A DNA stretch of 64,000 bases from positions 471,847 to 535,846 of the forward strand of contig JAVGVS010000245.1 of assembly GCA_032718565.1 (NCBI GenBank). Reading direction: 5' to 3'. Position numbers and translations under genes: made by a program. This stretch comes from Distichodus sexfasciatus. Its lineage: Eukaryota; Chordata; Actinopteri; Characiformes; Distichodontidae. Below are positions 10,733 to 21,066 of this stretch, one piece after another (the first letter of the stretch is position 1; each line of letters starts with the position of its first letter). The notes beneath the pieces are model-generated. The model was not told the origin of the DNA, did no database searches, and saw only the letters and a list, made by a program, of their open reading frames with translations.

Positions 10733-11117
10733 TATTCATTCATTCATTCATTCATTCTCCGAACCGCTTAATCCCAACTGGAGTCACGGGGGAACCAGAG
10801 CCTATCCTGGGAACTGACGGGCACAAAGCGGGGACCAACCTTGGGCAGGCGCCAACGCACCGCAGGGCACACACACACTCACACAACCACACTCACATTC
10901 ACACCTTACGGGGCCAATTTAGAGTTGCCAATGAACCTATATCGCATACCTTTGGACTGCAGGAGGAAACCGGAGCACCCGGAGAAAACCCACGCGAACA
11001 TGGGGAGAGCATGCAAACTCCACGCAGAAAGACCCTACGGCCGTCCCCGGGGTTCGAACTCAGGACCTTCTCGCTGCGAGGTGGCAGCGCTAACCACTGC
11101 GCCACCGTATCGCCCCT
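10733..11117 (-). mobile_element. full-length tRNA-derived SINE with ATGA-type tail
   Basis: Minus sense: A-box-like GGTGGCGCAGTGGTTAGCG, B box GAGTTCGAACCCC, then the common teleost body GGTTTTCTCCGGGTGCTCCGG and a tail of (GAATGAAT)n seen on + as ATTC repeats at 10733-10757. The short open frame over it on the minus strand is the usual chance reading of this SINE. Confidence 0.85.
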
Positions 11118-12213
11118 AAACCTATTAAAGATGGTTAAAACTATAGCATGACATAGCCTTGATTTTGCTGACAGTATTGTATTGGAGATATTTATGTACA
11201 TTATATAAAGATAAAGACCTCCATAAGGCATGACATTTGGCAGGTGGGACGTCTGTAGTCTTCTCAGTAGCAAATTATGATTTTAAAAGTAGTGAAGTAA
11301 TGCATACTTCAGATTGATAAAAGTTCTCTAAGAAATATCCTCAAAAGACATAATTACAGTAATGGTTGTAGTTGTCATTTGTTATTTCTGATATTCGGCC
11401 AAACATTTCTCTGCATATCATGATTTTCATGTTTATATTCCAACAAAACCATGCATCCTCTTGGTTTGGAAACTTATGGTTTTAACTTCAGCTCCTCCAC
11501 AGCTACAGGAAGAGATGACTAACCTCCGCAACCGGACCTGGACCCGGCTCTGTGATTGGTCGAGAGTTCCAGAGGCTCATGGGTAAAGGGCAGTATATTC
11601 ATCATGTGATGAAAGTAGTGTGTCAGCTGGGTTGTGTGTGTGTGTGTGGCCTGGGGATGCAGAGTTCATGAGTACTCATCTCCAGCCCTGCTTTCTTCCT
11701 CTTCCATCCCAGCAGAGCTCAGAGCTGCAGATTCTGCTGCTGACCTATCACTGCAGATGCATGATGGATGTCTGTGTGAGAGTGTGTGTGTTTGAGAGTG
11801 TGTGTGAGTGTCTTGGGAGGTGGGGGCAGGCACAGTCTTGCCCTCTGCAAGGGGGTGCATGCTAAAATAAAAGAGGTCACGACTTGTGACACAGCAAATT
11901 GCATATAAATATCCCAAGACGCGATTGTGGGGGGAAAAGGTAGAAGAATAGTAAAAATTCATGACTGATAATGTGTTCAACACACACAAACACACACTCC
12001 TGCACTGTGGGTAATGTCCTTCACAGTCTGGAGAGTGTGTATGTGTGTGTGTGTGTGTGTGTGTCAAACTGCCCCTGTACAGACAGATACCAGGTGTTCC
12101 TCAAGGTCTCCTGGCCAATTAGAGAACACCACAGCCTCTGGCCCTCCCTTGTAATGGGAAGAATGAAGATATAAACAAAAAGATGAGAGAGACGCTGAGG
12201 AGGAAGCCATGAA

Positions 12214-12261
<48 letters not shown>

Positions 12262-12590
12262 AAAGGGAGTGTATCAGGTCAGGTCAGTATGAGCTGCTCA
12301 TGTTGCATGATCACAGGCTCCGCTCTAGTTTGCGGTAGAAGCAGGCGTCAGGGCAGAGCCTCATTTCTCCTCAGCTCCCAGTATCAATGACCAGTGCGCA
12401 CACACACACACACACACATATACACACTAACAGGAAAACCTGGCCTGCTCTTATAGGAAATACAGGTTTTTAGACACCAATAGTCAATACAACTTGCTGA
12501 ATCTAGATGTGTGCGTGAGTATTCTGCATGTCTACTAACCACTAAAAGGGATCAAATCTCTTTACTACATTAAAAAAGACCTGAAAACAG
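11118..12590. other. microsatellite-rich intron
   Basis: GT tracts at 11632-11648, 11774-11812, 12038-12064 and 12216-12259 (22 units), CA at 12398-12418. Non-repetitive stretches between (11118-11620, 12420-12590) hold nothing I can name. Confidence 0.5.
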
Positions 12591-12596
12591 ACAATG

Positions 12597-13432
12597 TGAT
12601 GAGCAAACACTTTCCTCCTCTAAAACCAGTCCCAATACCACACAAATGCATAAGGAAAAGTGTGCGTGTGTGGTGGGGAGGCTATGAGTGGACAGGTTTT
12701 CAGGTATTAGTGAGGACCTGATTATCCTTTAAAAATACTTGAGAAACTTGAGGCTGTGTAAGCCACGACATCCGTCTAATATAAGACTCTCCATGGCAAA
12801 ACCAGTCGCTTGTCGCAAATTTTCAAAATTGAGTAACTATGTTTTCATGAAAGGGTCTAAATCAAGCTTCAAAACGATACCTATATGGAATGAATCGGAC
12901 GACATATGACTGAGATATCAACATTCAAAGGAGTCGGGTTTCTCCTGTCACGCCAAGTGAGAAACGGAGAAATCTGTCTTTGAAGTTGACTATCGCCGTA
13001 ACACTCACAGACGCTTGGTGCGGTCGCGGCTACGTTTGTATTTACGGTAGCCTACGCTGCATTCACAGCCACACGGATAGCCTACCTGCGTTAGGTTAAC
13101 TCAACTCGGGAGACGAAGATGGATTCCGGAGAAATATCTTCACGCTAGTCAACCAGTGGATTTACCGTAAATATTGAAGTAGAGCGGTTAAAACAGAAAC
13201 TTTTAACATTCTGCTGGAATTGAATTCCTCACCTCAAGAAAGTCACGTTTTTAGGATGAAAAGGGTAAGTTTTTCAGCTAAATTTATTCACAACAGTACA
13301 GTATAGACCTTCCACTGTTTCAAAACACTAAAAACAAAAAATCCAAAATTTTACCCCACGCAACATAAACGCTCGTTTTCTCGGAAACCTCTGTTGCGAC
13401 AAGCGACTGGTTTTGCCGTGGAGGGTCACATA
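12597..13432 (-). mobile_element. TIR element, copy 2 (inverted relative to copy 1)
   Basis: Nearly identical to 8445-9270 read on the other strand, with scattered single-base differences and one small indel block. It includes the same ~180-base extension (12597-12785) beyond the internal end, but lacks the third end copy that closes copy 1. The outer end TGGAGGGTCACA is followed by TA. Confidence 0.75.
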
Positions 13433-13435
13433 TTT

Positions 13436-13600
13436 CAAGTCAAGTCAAAGTGAACTTGTCATCTCAGCTATATACTGTACAAGTTTATAAAGAGACAAGA
13501 CGATGTGGCTCCAGTTTTACAGAGTATAAAGAATAAAGAAGGCACGTAGAACAAGAATAATCAATTGCAACACAAAACAAAGCGAGACGTGTAAAAGATC
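13436..13600 (+). mobile_element. teleost dispersed repeat of the CAAGTCAAGTCAA type
   Basis: Begins CAAGTCAAGTCAAAGTGAAC directly after the TIR element and continues with a body mentioning TATACTGTACAAGTTTATAA, as in the widespread fish repeat. The end is diffuse. Confidence 0.5.
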
Positions 13601-14360
13601 AGTTTTTAGTTAGAGTTAGGTGTAGCTGTAGTATTACATCTAGTCATTGTAGGAGTCAAAGACAGGACGTGACAACGATAGTATGGTGTGTGTGTGTGGG
13701 TGTGTGTGTGCTGAATGCCTCCTGGAGATTAAAATAAGACTGTATTTGGAAGATAAGACAGTAAAAACTGCTCCACCACACTCTACTCTCTGTCCACACT
13801 CCTCTGTGTTCAATATCCCCCTTTTTCCTATTTCTCTCTCACTCTGTAATCCACCTTCTCTCTCTCCCTCCCTCTCTCTCTCTCTCTCTCTTTCATCCTT
13901 CATTTTCTCTCCTCTTCCACCTCTTCTCCTGCCTGCTTTTCTCTCCTTCTGAGTCCTATTTGTCTGCTGTAAGTGAAATCACTCAATTCGGGGAAGAAGT
14001 CGGCGGAGAGGAGTTTGGAGGGGCGGAGCAGGAGAGGGACACCTCCAAATAAGTTCCATTAATCACTGCACTCACTCTAATGTAACTAATATTTTACAAT
14101 TAGAGGAGACAAGATGGAGCTCAGCACCATCTATCTCCCTTATACCACATGATCATCGATTCATAAGCCCCTGCCTGAGAGCAAACACACACACACACTC
14201 ACTTACACAGAACACACACACGTTTTAAAGTCTCTGCGGAATCCAGAGGTCATAAATATGCTGTAGATACACTGTGGATGTGGATGTGTGTTTGTAATTA
14301 TAATTACTCTCACAGGAAATTTCTACAACAAACCACAAACACATCCTGTAGATTTACAAC
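13601..14360. other. intron with GT and CT tracts
   Basis: GT run 13684-13710, pyrimidine-rich CTCT 13855-13930, CA 14185-14198. Frames here are repeat artefacts. Confidence 0.45.
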
Positions 14361-14362
14361 AC

Positions 14363-14363
14363 G

Positions 14364-14425
<62 letters not shown>

Positions 14426-14452
14426 CATAGATACATAGATACATAGATAGAC
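14363..14452. repeat. (GATA)n microsatellite with a GATACATA end
   Basis: About 16 clean GATA units, then alternating GATACATA units. Confidence 0.95.
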
Positions 14453-14529
14453 AAACATGGTGTGTAATAAGAGCAATGTGTGCTTTCATTACTTCATGGA
14501 CGCACTGTAGTGATAATACATGTTGTTAC

Positions 14530-14651
14530 ACAGTGTGTGTGCGTGTGTGTGTGTGTGCGTGTGTGTGTGTGTAAATTCCGGGTAGTCATCAAGAGCTTTC
14601 CAATGTGATGGATGACCACTTCTCTATACGTGTGTGTGAGTGCATGTGAGA

Positions 14652-14687
<36 letters not shown>

Positions 14688-14690
14688 TTA
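14530..14690. repeat. two GT microsatellites
   Basis: GT/GC-interrupted 14532-14572 and pure GT 14655-14684, separated by unique sequence. Confidence 0.9.
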
Positions 14691-14910
14691 ACGCTGCAGA
14701 GTCTGATAAGATCGAATGCTGATTTCAAATGAAAAGAGATGAGCGTGCAGTTCTACAGATAACCCCTCTTCCTGTAACACACACACACATACACCTTCTC
14801 TATTGTTATTTTCCTCATTCAATTCTTCTCTTTTTAAAAGGATTCCTGGACAAAAGTGTTCGGCAAATCGTTGTGGTTTTGTCTATTAGTGTACAGCACA
14901 GAGAAGACTG

Positions 14911-15187
14911 AGCCTGTATTCACCAATATTTTCACAAACCTAAGTTTTTTCTTAAATTTGTTATTAAGAAAGTTAAGATAATGTACAACTGTAGAGCTGA
15001 ATAAACCCCAAAAAGATGATGTTTTGTACAAACACACATGCAAAAAAACGCATGCCTGCTCTTCAGCAGCTCCTACCATGGAACAAATCTTACATATGAA
15101 AACAATAGTGGATGTCTGAATCTTTGTGTAACTACTTAGCTTTTAAGAATAATTTTCTTCTTAAGAACGGTTAGTAAATGAGGCCCA
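14911..15187. mobile_element. MITE-like element with imperfect inverted ends
   Basis: Left end AGCCTGTATTCACCAATATT and right end TTAGTAAATGAGGCCC are inverse-related, and both inner flanks carry CTTAAGAA-type strings typical of a common fish MITE class. No clear target duplication and no frame. Confidence 0.45.
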
Positions 15188-15860
15188 AATGAGTTCAGCC
15201 TTATTACAAGATTTACAACAAAGAAATCATCCTCACCCCCCTTTCAGACTGAGAGTTTATCACACTGACGTGTATGTATTTCTGCAGTATTCACGAAACA
15301 ATCGCTTTAGTTAATCGTGGGTTAGGATCTGGGCAGAGAAAAGAAAGGCGAGAGATTGTCCTGTAAGCGAATGAAATGTTTGTTTTCCGCCAGGCTTCTC
15401 GCTCTCAATAAGTTGGTCTTTAGCGCCATCTTGTGGTGGGAGGAGTGAAGCGCACAGTGCGGCGGAAGACGAGCAAAATGAAAGCCAGCTGAACAAATGA
15501 GCTGGAAGACAGGTTCAAGCGCGGGTCACCATCTGCGTGGATACAGCGCTGGCACCCTGCAACCCAAACGCGCAGTCATCTTAAACACATCAATCGCACA
15601 CACACACACACACACACACATGCAATATGGCGCCAGAGCAGAAGGGCGAAATGGAGAGTGAGGTGAGGTGAAAGACAAGTGTGAGCTGCTGTGAGAAGAA
15701 AGCAAGTGGAAACACTGAGTTACAATGTGTGTTCACACACACACACACACACATGCAAACAGAGAGCGACAATCCAGTTGTCACAAGCACCTAGAAACCT
15801 ACACACACAGCTTCAACCCATTCATCAAAAACATAATCCTCACACACACCCAGGTGCAGA
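15188..15860. other. intron with two CA tracts
   Basis: CA at 15596-15620 and 15734-15753. The part around 15400-15560 is non-repetitive. No gene-like sequence. Confidence 0.4.
15423..15436 (-). promoter_or_regulatory. CTCF-like motif
   Basis: Minus strand CCACAAGATGGCGC, a close match to the vertebrate CTCF core. Motif match only. Confidence 0.35.
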
Positions 15861-16106
15861 TGGTAGCGTTACAGTTAGGGGGTTGATCCCGTTATCAGAA
15901 GGTTGCCGGTTGAAGTACCTGACCAGAAAAGGTACCACTGAGGTATTCATGAGCAAAGTACCGTCCCCTAGCACTGATCCCCGGTTACTGCCAAAAGGCT
16001 GCCCACTGCTACTTCACGGATAGGTCAAATGCAGAGGTCACATTTCATTGTGGTGCACTGTGTGCTGTGCTGTGGTGTGTTCACAATGACAAATAATCAC
16101 TCACTC
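15861..16106 (+). mobile_element. tRNA-derived SINE, near-complete copy
   Basis: A-box-like GGTAGCGTTACAGTTAG, B-box-like GGTTGCCGGTTGAAG, body GGTACCACTGAGGTATTCAT, tail GTTCACAATGACAAATAATC. It serves as the intact reference for 4077, 7938 and 18021. Confidence 0.7.
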
Positions 16107-16507
16107 GCTTCACACACACACACACACACACGAACAAACTACAAAGCTGTACATGCATGCACACACACAGTGTCCTGAAAAGCAGTAAGCTGAGTCTGAG
16201 TGGACAGGCTTACTAATGGACGGAGGTAGCGAGGGAGGGAGGGAGGGAGGCAAGAGAGGAGAGGGAAAGTTACTTTTTGCAGGATGTGAGTTTTATTGGG
16301 ACCAGGCCACTCTACATCTGGTTCACTGTAGTTCATCCGTTTAAAAATTAGTCAAGCGCTGACCTCGGACGACTCCCTCACCGGGATCCTGATGGAGAGT
16401 TAACCTAAATATGGATTCCATCAGACTAAAAGAGATCACGTTTCCTCCCGCAAGGACCGCCGTAACTCACCAAGAACGGATGAAAACACACAAAGGAGAA
16501 AGAGTGT
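16107..16507. other. intronic sequence without recognised feature
   Basis: CA tract 16112-16132 and a GGGA run 16230-16252; otherwise unremarkable. Confidence 0.35.
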
Positions 16508-16826
16508 GCGTGTGTCTGAAGGTTTTTAGCTATTCACGAGGACCTGACTGTGGCCTAAAGGACGGAAAAACCCTGGTTGTGTGACAACATATAATATTAT
16601 TACTTTCTGTGACTTTGTGAGATCGTTTTTTTCCTGAATGACAAAAACTTTTTAATAGAAATATTGCAGGTCTTAACTAGAAAACTAAAGATTTGCTTTT
16701 GGTTACTGAGGTGTAGTATTCTTTGGTGTAGTATTATTTACGCTGTTATGATGAGTATTAGTGGAAGGATCTCACAACGATAGCAAAACATGAATGTGTA
16801 TAATGGAGTGTGTGTGTGTGTGTGTA
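16508..16826 (-). repeat. CA-linked dispersed repeat (copy C)
   Basis: Minus order of the family: GT tract at 16808-16826, ATCTCACAACGATAGCAAAA, TTGGTTACTGAGG and GGTTTTTAGCTATTCACGAG. It aligns with 56300-56560. Confidence 0.5.
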
Positions 16827-17249
16827 AGGATGGTATTTTTGCTTTGCTCTAAGACGAGGAGTTATTGACTCCACAGACCAGATAACTGTCATCTTTTTGT
16901 GCACGACAGAAACAGGATGATGGTGTAAATCCCTCTCTCAGAGACATGGACGGAGAGGAAAAGTTTTGCTTTGTCCTTCAGTACGCTGTAGGTTCTGAAG
17001 GGCAAAACCATAAATACCCTGACAGAAATGCTTAATCTCATAGAACCTGGCGTAGGACGATATAAAGGAATGCCACGAGTGTAAAGATCACAGACTGAAA
17101 TGTAACAAGATTTTAACTACAGAGTCATCGTACTGTGATACAGGTATGGAGGCAACAGCATAATAAATAATCTCCAATTTGTATTCTGATTTTATAATTC
17201 TCTCTTCACATTGAAATTAAATTCATAAAATTGCTTATTGGAGGCCAGT
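16827..17249. other. intronic sequence without recognised feature
   Basis: Non-repetitive, AT-leaning. Nothing recognised. Confidence 0.35.
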
Positions 17250-17257
17250 CTGAGATC

Positions 17258-17537
17258 TAGAGGTGTGAGCCTTCATCGCGATTATTAGGTCAACAATTCG
17301 ATTTGAGATCTCAATGCACGTCACCAGTTTTTCTACATTTACTGCATGCAGATTGAACAGCCATAGTTGGTTCCGGAATCTTCTTTTTGACTTGAATCTT
17401 TCACCAAAATTCACCAAATAATGTCATGATATAATTCAGGGGTTTTCAACTGCTTATGGTCTGCCATTGCATCAGTGCAAAATTGTCCACGTCTGCATCG
17501 TCATGCATCGATTATGTGATTAATGTCAACACCCCTA
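17258..17537. mobile_element. hAT-type nonautonomous element with 8-bp target duplication
   Basis: Ends TAGAGGTGTGA and TCAACACCCCTA are inverted. The 280-bp element is flanked by a perfect 8-bp direct repeat CTGAGATC (17250-17257 and 17538-17545), as hAT transposition makes. Inside are ATCGCGAT and GCATCGATTATGTGATTAAT strings common in fish hAT MITEs. No transposase frame. Confidence 0.8.
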
Positions 17538-17545
17538 CTGAGATC

Positions 17546-18020
17546 TACAGCAGCCTGCGCTAATGTGGGCATTATTGAGCACTGATGAACGCAATGAAGG
17601 AAAAGAATATTTACATAAAATATGATAAAATAACTTGAAGACTGGCTTATGTTAGTGACAAACAATCTTTAGTCATAAATAAATATGTTAGTGAATATGA
17701 GTCTTTTTATTGTAGGGCAAACTTTCGTATACATGCTCAGTCTTTTTCTACATGAAGACCAACATAAAAAATGTCCTCACAATGCCACAATTCGAACACT
17801 CATTTTTAAATCATTTTGAGGACAATTAGTTCTGAGCATTAGCCTCTGTTGAGTGTGACGTTCTCAGTTTTAAGTGTAAAGGTTACACCGACCCTGAGGG
17901 CACTGTGGGTAATATGAGCCGTCATGGTCCATACAGGTTTTACACCTCCCTTCCTACACACATAGCCACACACACACACACACACACACACTTCCTCTGA
18001 CTCTCATATTGACTGGAAGT
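17546..18020. other. intron with a possible dispersed-repeat fragment
   Basis: 17700-17840 resembles the CA-linked family (CATGAAGACC, GTCCTCACAATGCCACAA); CA tract at 17966-17991. Confidence 0.35.
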
Positions 18021-18221
18021 GTAACTGTTAAGGAGTTCCTGCTGTGATCAGAAGGTCCCGGACCAGTAAAGGTACCACTGAGGTACTTCATGAGCAAGGT
18101 ACTGTCCTCAAGCACTGCCAAAAGCTGTCCACTGCTCATGCAGAGATGGGTCAGATGCAGAAGTGACATTTCATTGGCGTACTGTGTGCGGTGCTGTGTG
18201 TTCAGAATGCCAAATAATCAC
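18021..18221 (+). mobile_element. tRNA-derived SINE of the 15861 family
   Basis: Body GGTACCACTGAGGTACTTCA and tail CCAAATAATCAC match; the head is diverged (GATCAGAAGGTCCCGGACC). Confidence 0.65.
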
Positions 18222-18597
18222 TATATATCACTGATATATAAATACGTGAAAAATGTGTTCTTACCACACACACACTTTTATTACTTTTCATAAGACTTTT
18301 ATGCACTTTTATGCTGCTAAATAACAGCAGTGGCACAGAAACCTCTGTAGCTGCTGCCTCCAGGTGAGAGCTGCTCTTTGGTCTGGAGAGTTTATAGTTC
18401 ATAGAGAGAGAGTTCAAAGAGCATCTGTACATACATCTGTTCACACAGAGAACTAAACTTAAACCTCAGTAACCAAAGGCCGGAAATATTTATTTTAGAA
18501 GCAGTACCTTGCTGTTGAAGAATAATTCCAGGTACCAGTCAAATATCCTGCTCCTATATCACACTGGAATATCCTACACTCTTACCATGTAAGAGAG
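18222..18597. other. intronic sequence without recognised feature
   Basis: Unique by eye, no signal. Confidence 0.3.
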
Positions 18598-18616
18598 GAA
18601 CAGAGAGAGAGAGAGA

Positions 18617-18652
<36 letters not shown>

Positions 18653-18809
18653 AAACACAGGAGGAAAAGGTAGGAAGCGAGAGAAAGGGAAGGAGGGGAG
18701 AGAGAGATGGTGAGAGAAAGACAGAGAAAGAGGGAGAAAGAGAGGAGAGAGGAAGTGGAGGGGAAAAGGAGATGGGGAAGTGAGGGAGGAGAGAGATAGA
18801 TGGTAAATA

Positions 18810-18840
<31 letters not shown>

Positions 18841-19273
18841 GACAGAGAGAGTTGGGAAGAGAGAAAGGGAGGGAGGAGAAGAGAGTGAGAGGAGAGAGAG
18901 AGAGAAAAGGAGGGAGAAGAGAGTGAAAGGAGAAAGAAAGGAGGGATCAGAAGAGAGTGAGGGGAGAGAGGAAAGGAGAGAGAGAAGGGATTGGAAGAGA
19001 GAGATGGAGGGAGAGAGAGAGAGAGAGAGAGAGAAGGAGGGAGGAGTAGGAGTGAGGGAAGTGAGAAAGGAGGGTTTAGAAGAGAGTGAGGGAGGGAGGA
19101 AAGGAGAGAGGAAAAGGATGGGAGAGAGAGGGAAACGGGAGGGAGCGGAAGAGAGTGAGAGAAAAAGAGGGAGGAGAAGAGAGTGAAAGGAGGGAGAGAG
19201 AAAATGAGGGAGGAGAAGAGAGTGAGAGAAAAGGAAGGAGGAGAAGAGAGACAGAGAAAAGGAGGGAGGAGAA

Positions 19274-19314
<41 letters not shown>

Positions 19315-20070
19315 GGACGAAGGAAAAGATAGTGAGGGGAGAGAGAGAGAAAAGGAGGGAGCAGAAGAGAGAGAGAAAAGGAGGGAGGAGAAGAGAGTGA
19401 GAGAAAAGGAGGGAGGAGAAGAGAGAGAGAGAAAAGGAGGGAGGAGAAGAGAGTGAAAGGAGAGAGAGAGGGGATTAGAAGAGAATGAGGGGAGAGAGGA
19501 AAGGGGGGAGGACAGGTATTGAGGAAGAGGGAGAGAGAGAGAGAGAGAGAGAATAGGAGGAAGGAAAAGATAGTGAGGGAAGAGAGAGAGAAAGGGAGGG
19601 AGCAGAAGAGAGTGAGAGAAAAGGAGGGAGGAGAAGAGAGTGAAAGGAGAGAGAGAGACGGGATTAGAAGAGAATGAGGGGAGAGAGGAAAGGGGGGAGG
19701 ACAGGGATCGGGGGAGAGAGAGAGAGGGAGAGAGAGAGAGAGAGAGAGAGAGAATAGGAGGAAGGAAAAGAAAGTGAGGGGAGAGAGAGAGAGAAAGGGA
19801 GGGAGCGGGAGAGAAAAGGAGAGAGAGATGAAGAGAGAGAGAGAAAAGGAAGGGAGAGGGAGATGGAACGAGAGTGAATGAGAGAGAGAAAACGGAGGAG
19901 AGAAATAGATGATGAAAGAGAGAGTGATGGTGAGACGGAGAGAGAGAAAGGAGACAAGGAGAAACGAGGGAGGATGAAGAGAGAGAGAAAAGGAGGGCGG
20001 GAGATGGGGAGAGGCAAAGTGAGCGCAGGGAAGAGAGGCAGGGAGAGAGAAAAGGAGGAAGGATAAACGG
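18598..20070. repeat. ~1.45 kb homopurine tract with higher-order repeats
   Basis: The plus strand is almost only G and A, with rare T or C. Short units such as AAAAGGAGGGAGGAGAAGAG recur many times. A longer block containing AATAGGAGGAAGGAAAAGA is repeated at 19311, 19552 and 19753, and GGGATTAGAAGAGAATGAGG at 19471 and 19660, so the array has a higher-order period near 190-240 bases. The 510-codon frame over it on the minus strand is Ser/Leu/Phe/Pro low complexity and is not a gene. Confidence 0.95.
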
Positions 20071-20359
20071 ACGGAGAGGTGAAGAAGGAGAGCGAGTGAT
20101 GAACACGGTCAGTGGTTAATTAAACCCTAGTCTTATCATTGTTATTTTCCTATTTGCTCTTCACTAGAATCTTGTGTTGAAACGGAAACTCAGACGCGGT
20201 GTGGTTTGGTAACTGAGTGAGACTGAGAGAGAGGGCAGGAAAAGAGCGCGGGGACACGCTGCATATTGAGAACATGATCAGATGATAATCTACAAATCTG
20301 ACGATTCTGCTTCCTGTATTACTGCACAGAACACCAGGCCAGGCCTCACACCCAGGAGT
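20071..20359. other. spacer downstream of the alternative poly(A) site
   Basis: Unique sequence; its right part supplies the GT-rich downstream element in minus sense. Confidence 0.35.
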
Positions 20360-20375
20360 AATAGTCTGAATACAT

Positions 20376-20387
20376 TTTATTTTTATT
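20376..20387 (-). promoter_or_regulatory. tandem AATAAA poly(A) signals
   Basis: Two adjacent AATAAA hexamers in minus-strand sense (20382-20387 and 20376-20381). Some 20-60 bases downstream in transcript sense the sequence is GT-rich (GGGTGTGAGG, then TGGTGTTCTGTG), as expected for a cleavage/polyadenylation site. It defines the 3' end of the UTR above. Confidence 0.65.
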
Positions 20388-20518
20388 ATAAGTACAGATC
20401 AGTAGTTACAAAACAAAGCATCTGCCATGAGGGTACAGCAAACAAAAAGAAAATGTACAGCTCACAAGACAGTCGAGAGGTGTGGAATGCTCAAATAGTT
20501 CAGTTCAATAAGACCCAG

Positions 20519-20640
20519 GTCGACTCGACTCGACTCGACTCGCCCCGCGTTTGGGTTTTCGGGGCGACGCCGCGGCCGCGCTGGGGGCCCGTTCTCCGAC
20601 TGGCCGACGTCTGTCCAATCCCAGCGCTTGCTGAACCTCT
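20519..20640. repeat. CGACT pentamer run and GC-rich block
   Basis: Four to five CGACT units (20519-20542), then a very GC-rich segment with GCGGCCGC. It lies inside the alternative 3' UTR and is out of character with the AT-rich surroundings. Confidence 0.7.
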
Positions 20641-21018
20641 CTTCATAAATATCCGATCATCTTAAACATCCTTTACTAGTTTCCTTCACTTGTTATACAC
20701 TAGACATAATATTTTTTTTTTGTTCCTCAAAACATTATGGAGTAAAGACTGCAAAAACTAATAAAGGTTTTGCACTGATATTTAGCTAAGAAACAAAGAC
20801 ACCATACTGATATCGGAACAGACTCCATCTGCTCTCTCCGTGTTTGCCACTTGTTTTTCTTTTTTTTTTCTTTTTTTCTTTTTCAGGACGCCTGTACACA
20901 CTGATTTGTCGTGAAAGTATGTTCCGTCTCGGCCGCCCCTTGAGGTGTCTCGGCCCGGAAGGGTCGTCGGAGTTTGCAAAGTTAACAGAGAGAAACGGTT
21001 TACAATGCCAAGGGACGC

Positions 21019-21028
21019 ACAAACACAC

Positions 21029-21063
<35 letters not shown>
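21019..21063. repeat. (CA)n microsatellite in the alternative 3' UTR
   Basis: CA dinucleotides with one CG interruption; TG in transcript sense. Confidence 0.9.

Positions 21064-21066
<3 letters not shown>

Noticed and set aside
10899..11273. 124-codon minus-strand frame
   Set aside because: Chance translation of a full-length SINE.
18574..20106. A 510-codon open frame on the minus strand
   Set aside because: It is only Ser, Leu, Phe and Pro, produced by the purine tract read on the other strand. All frames there are long because G/A-only sequence rarely makes stops.
20519..20640. CpG-island promoter for a nested gene
   Set aside because: Too short, no initiator or coding sequence follows on either strand, and it is better placed inside a 3' UTR.
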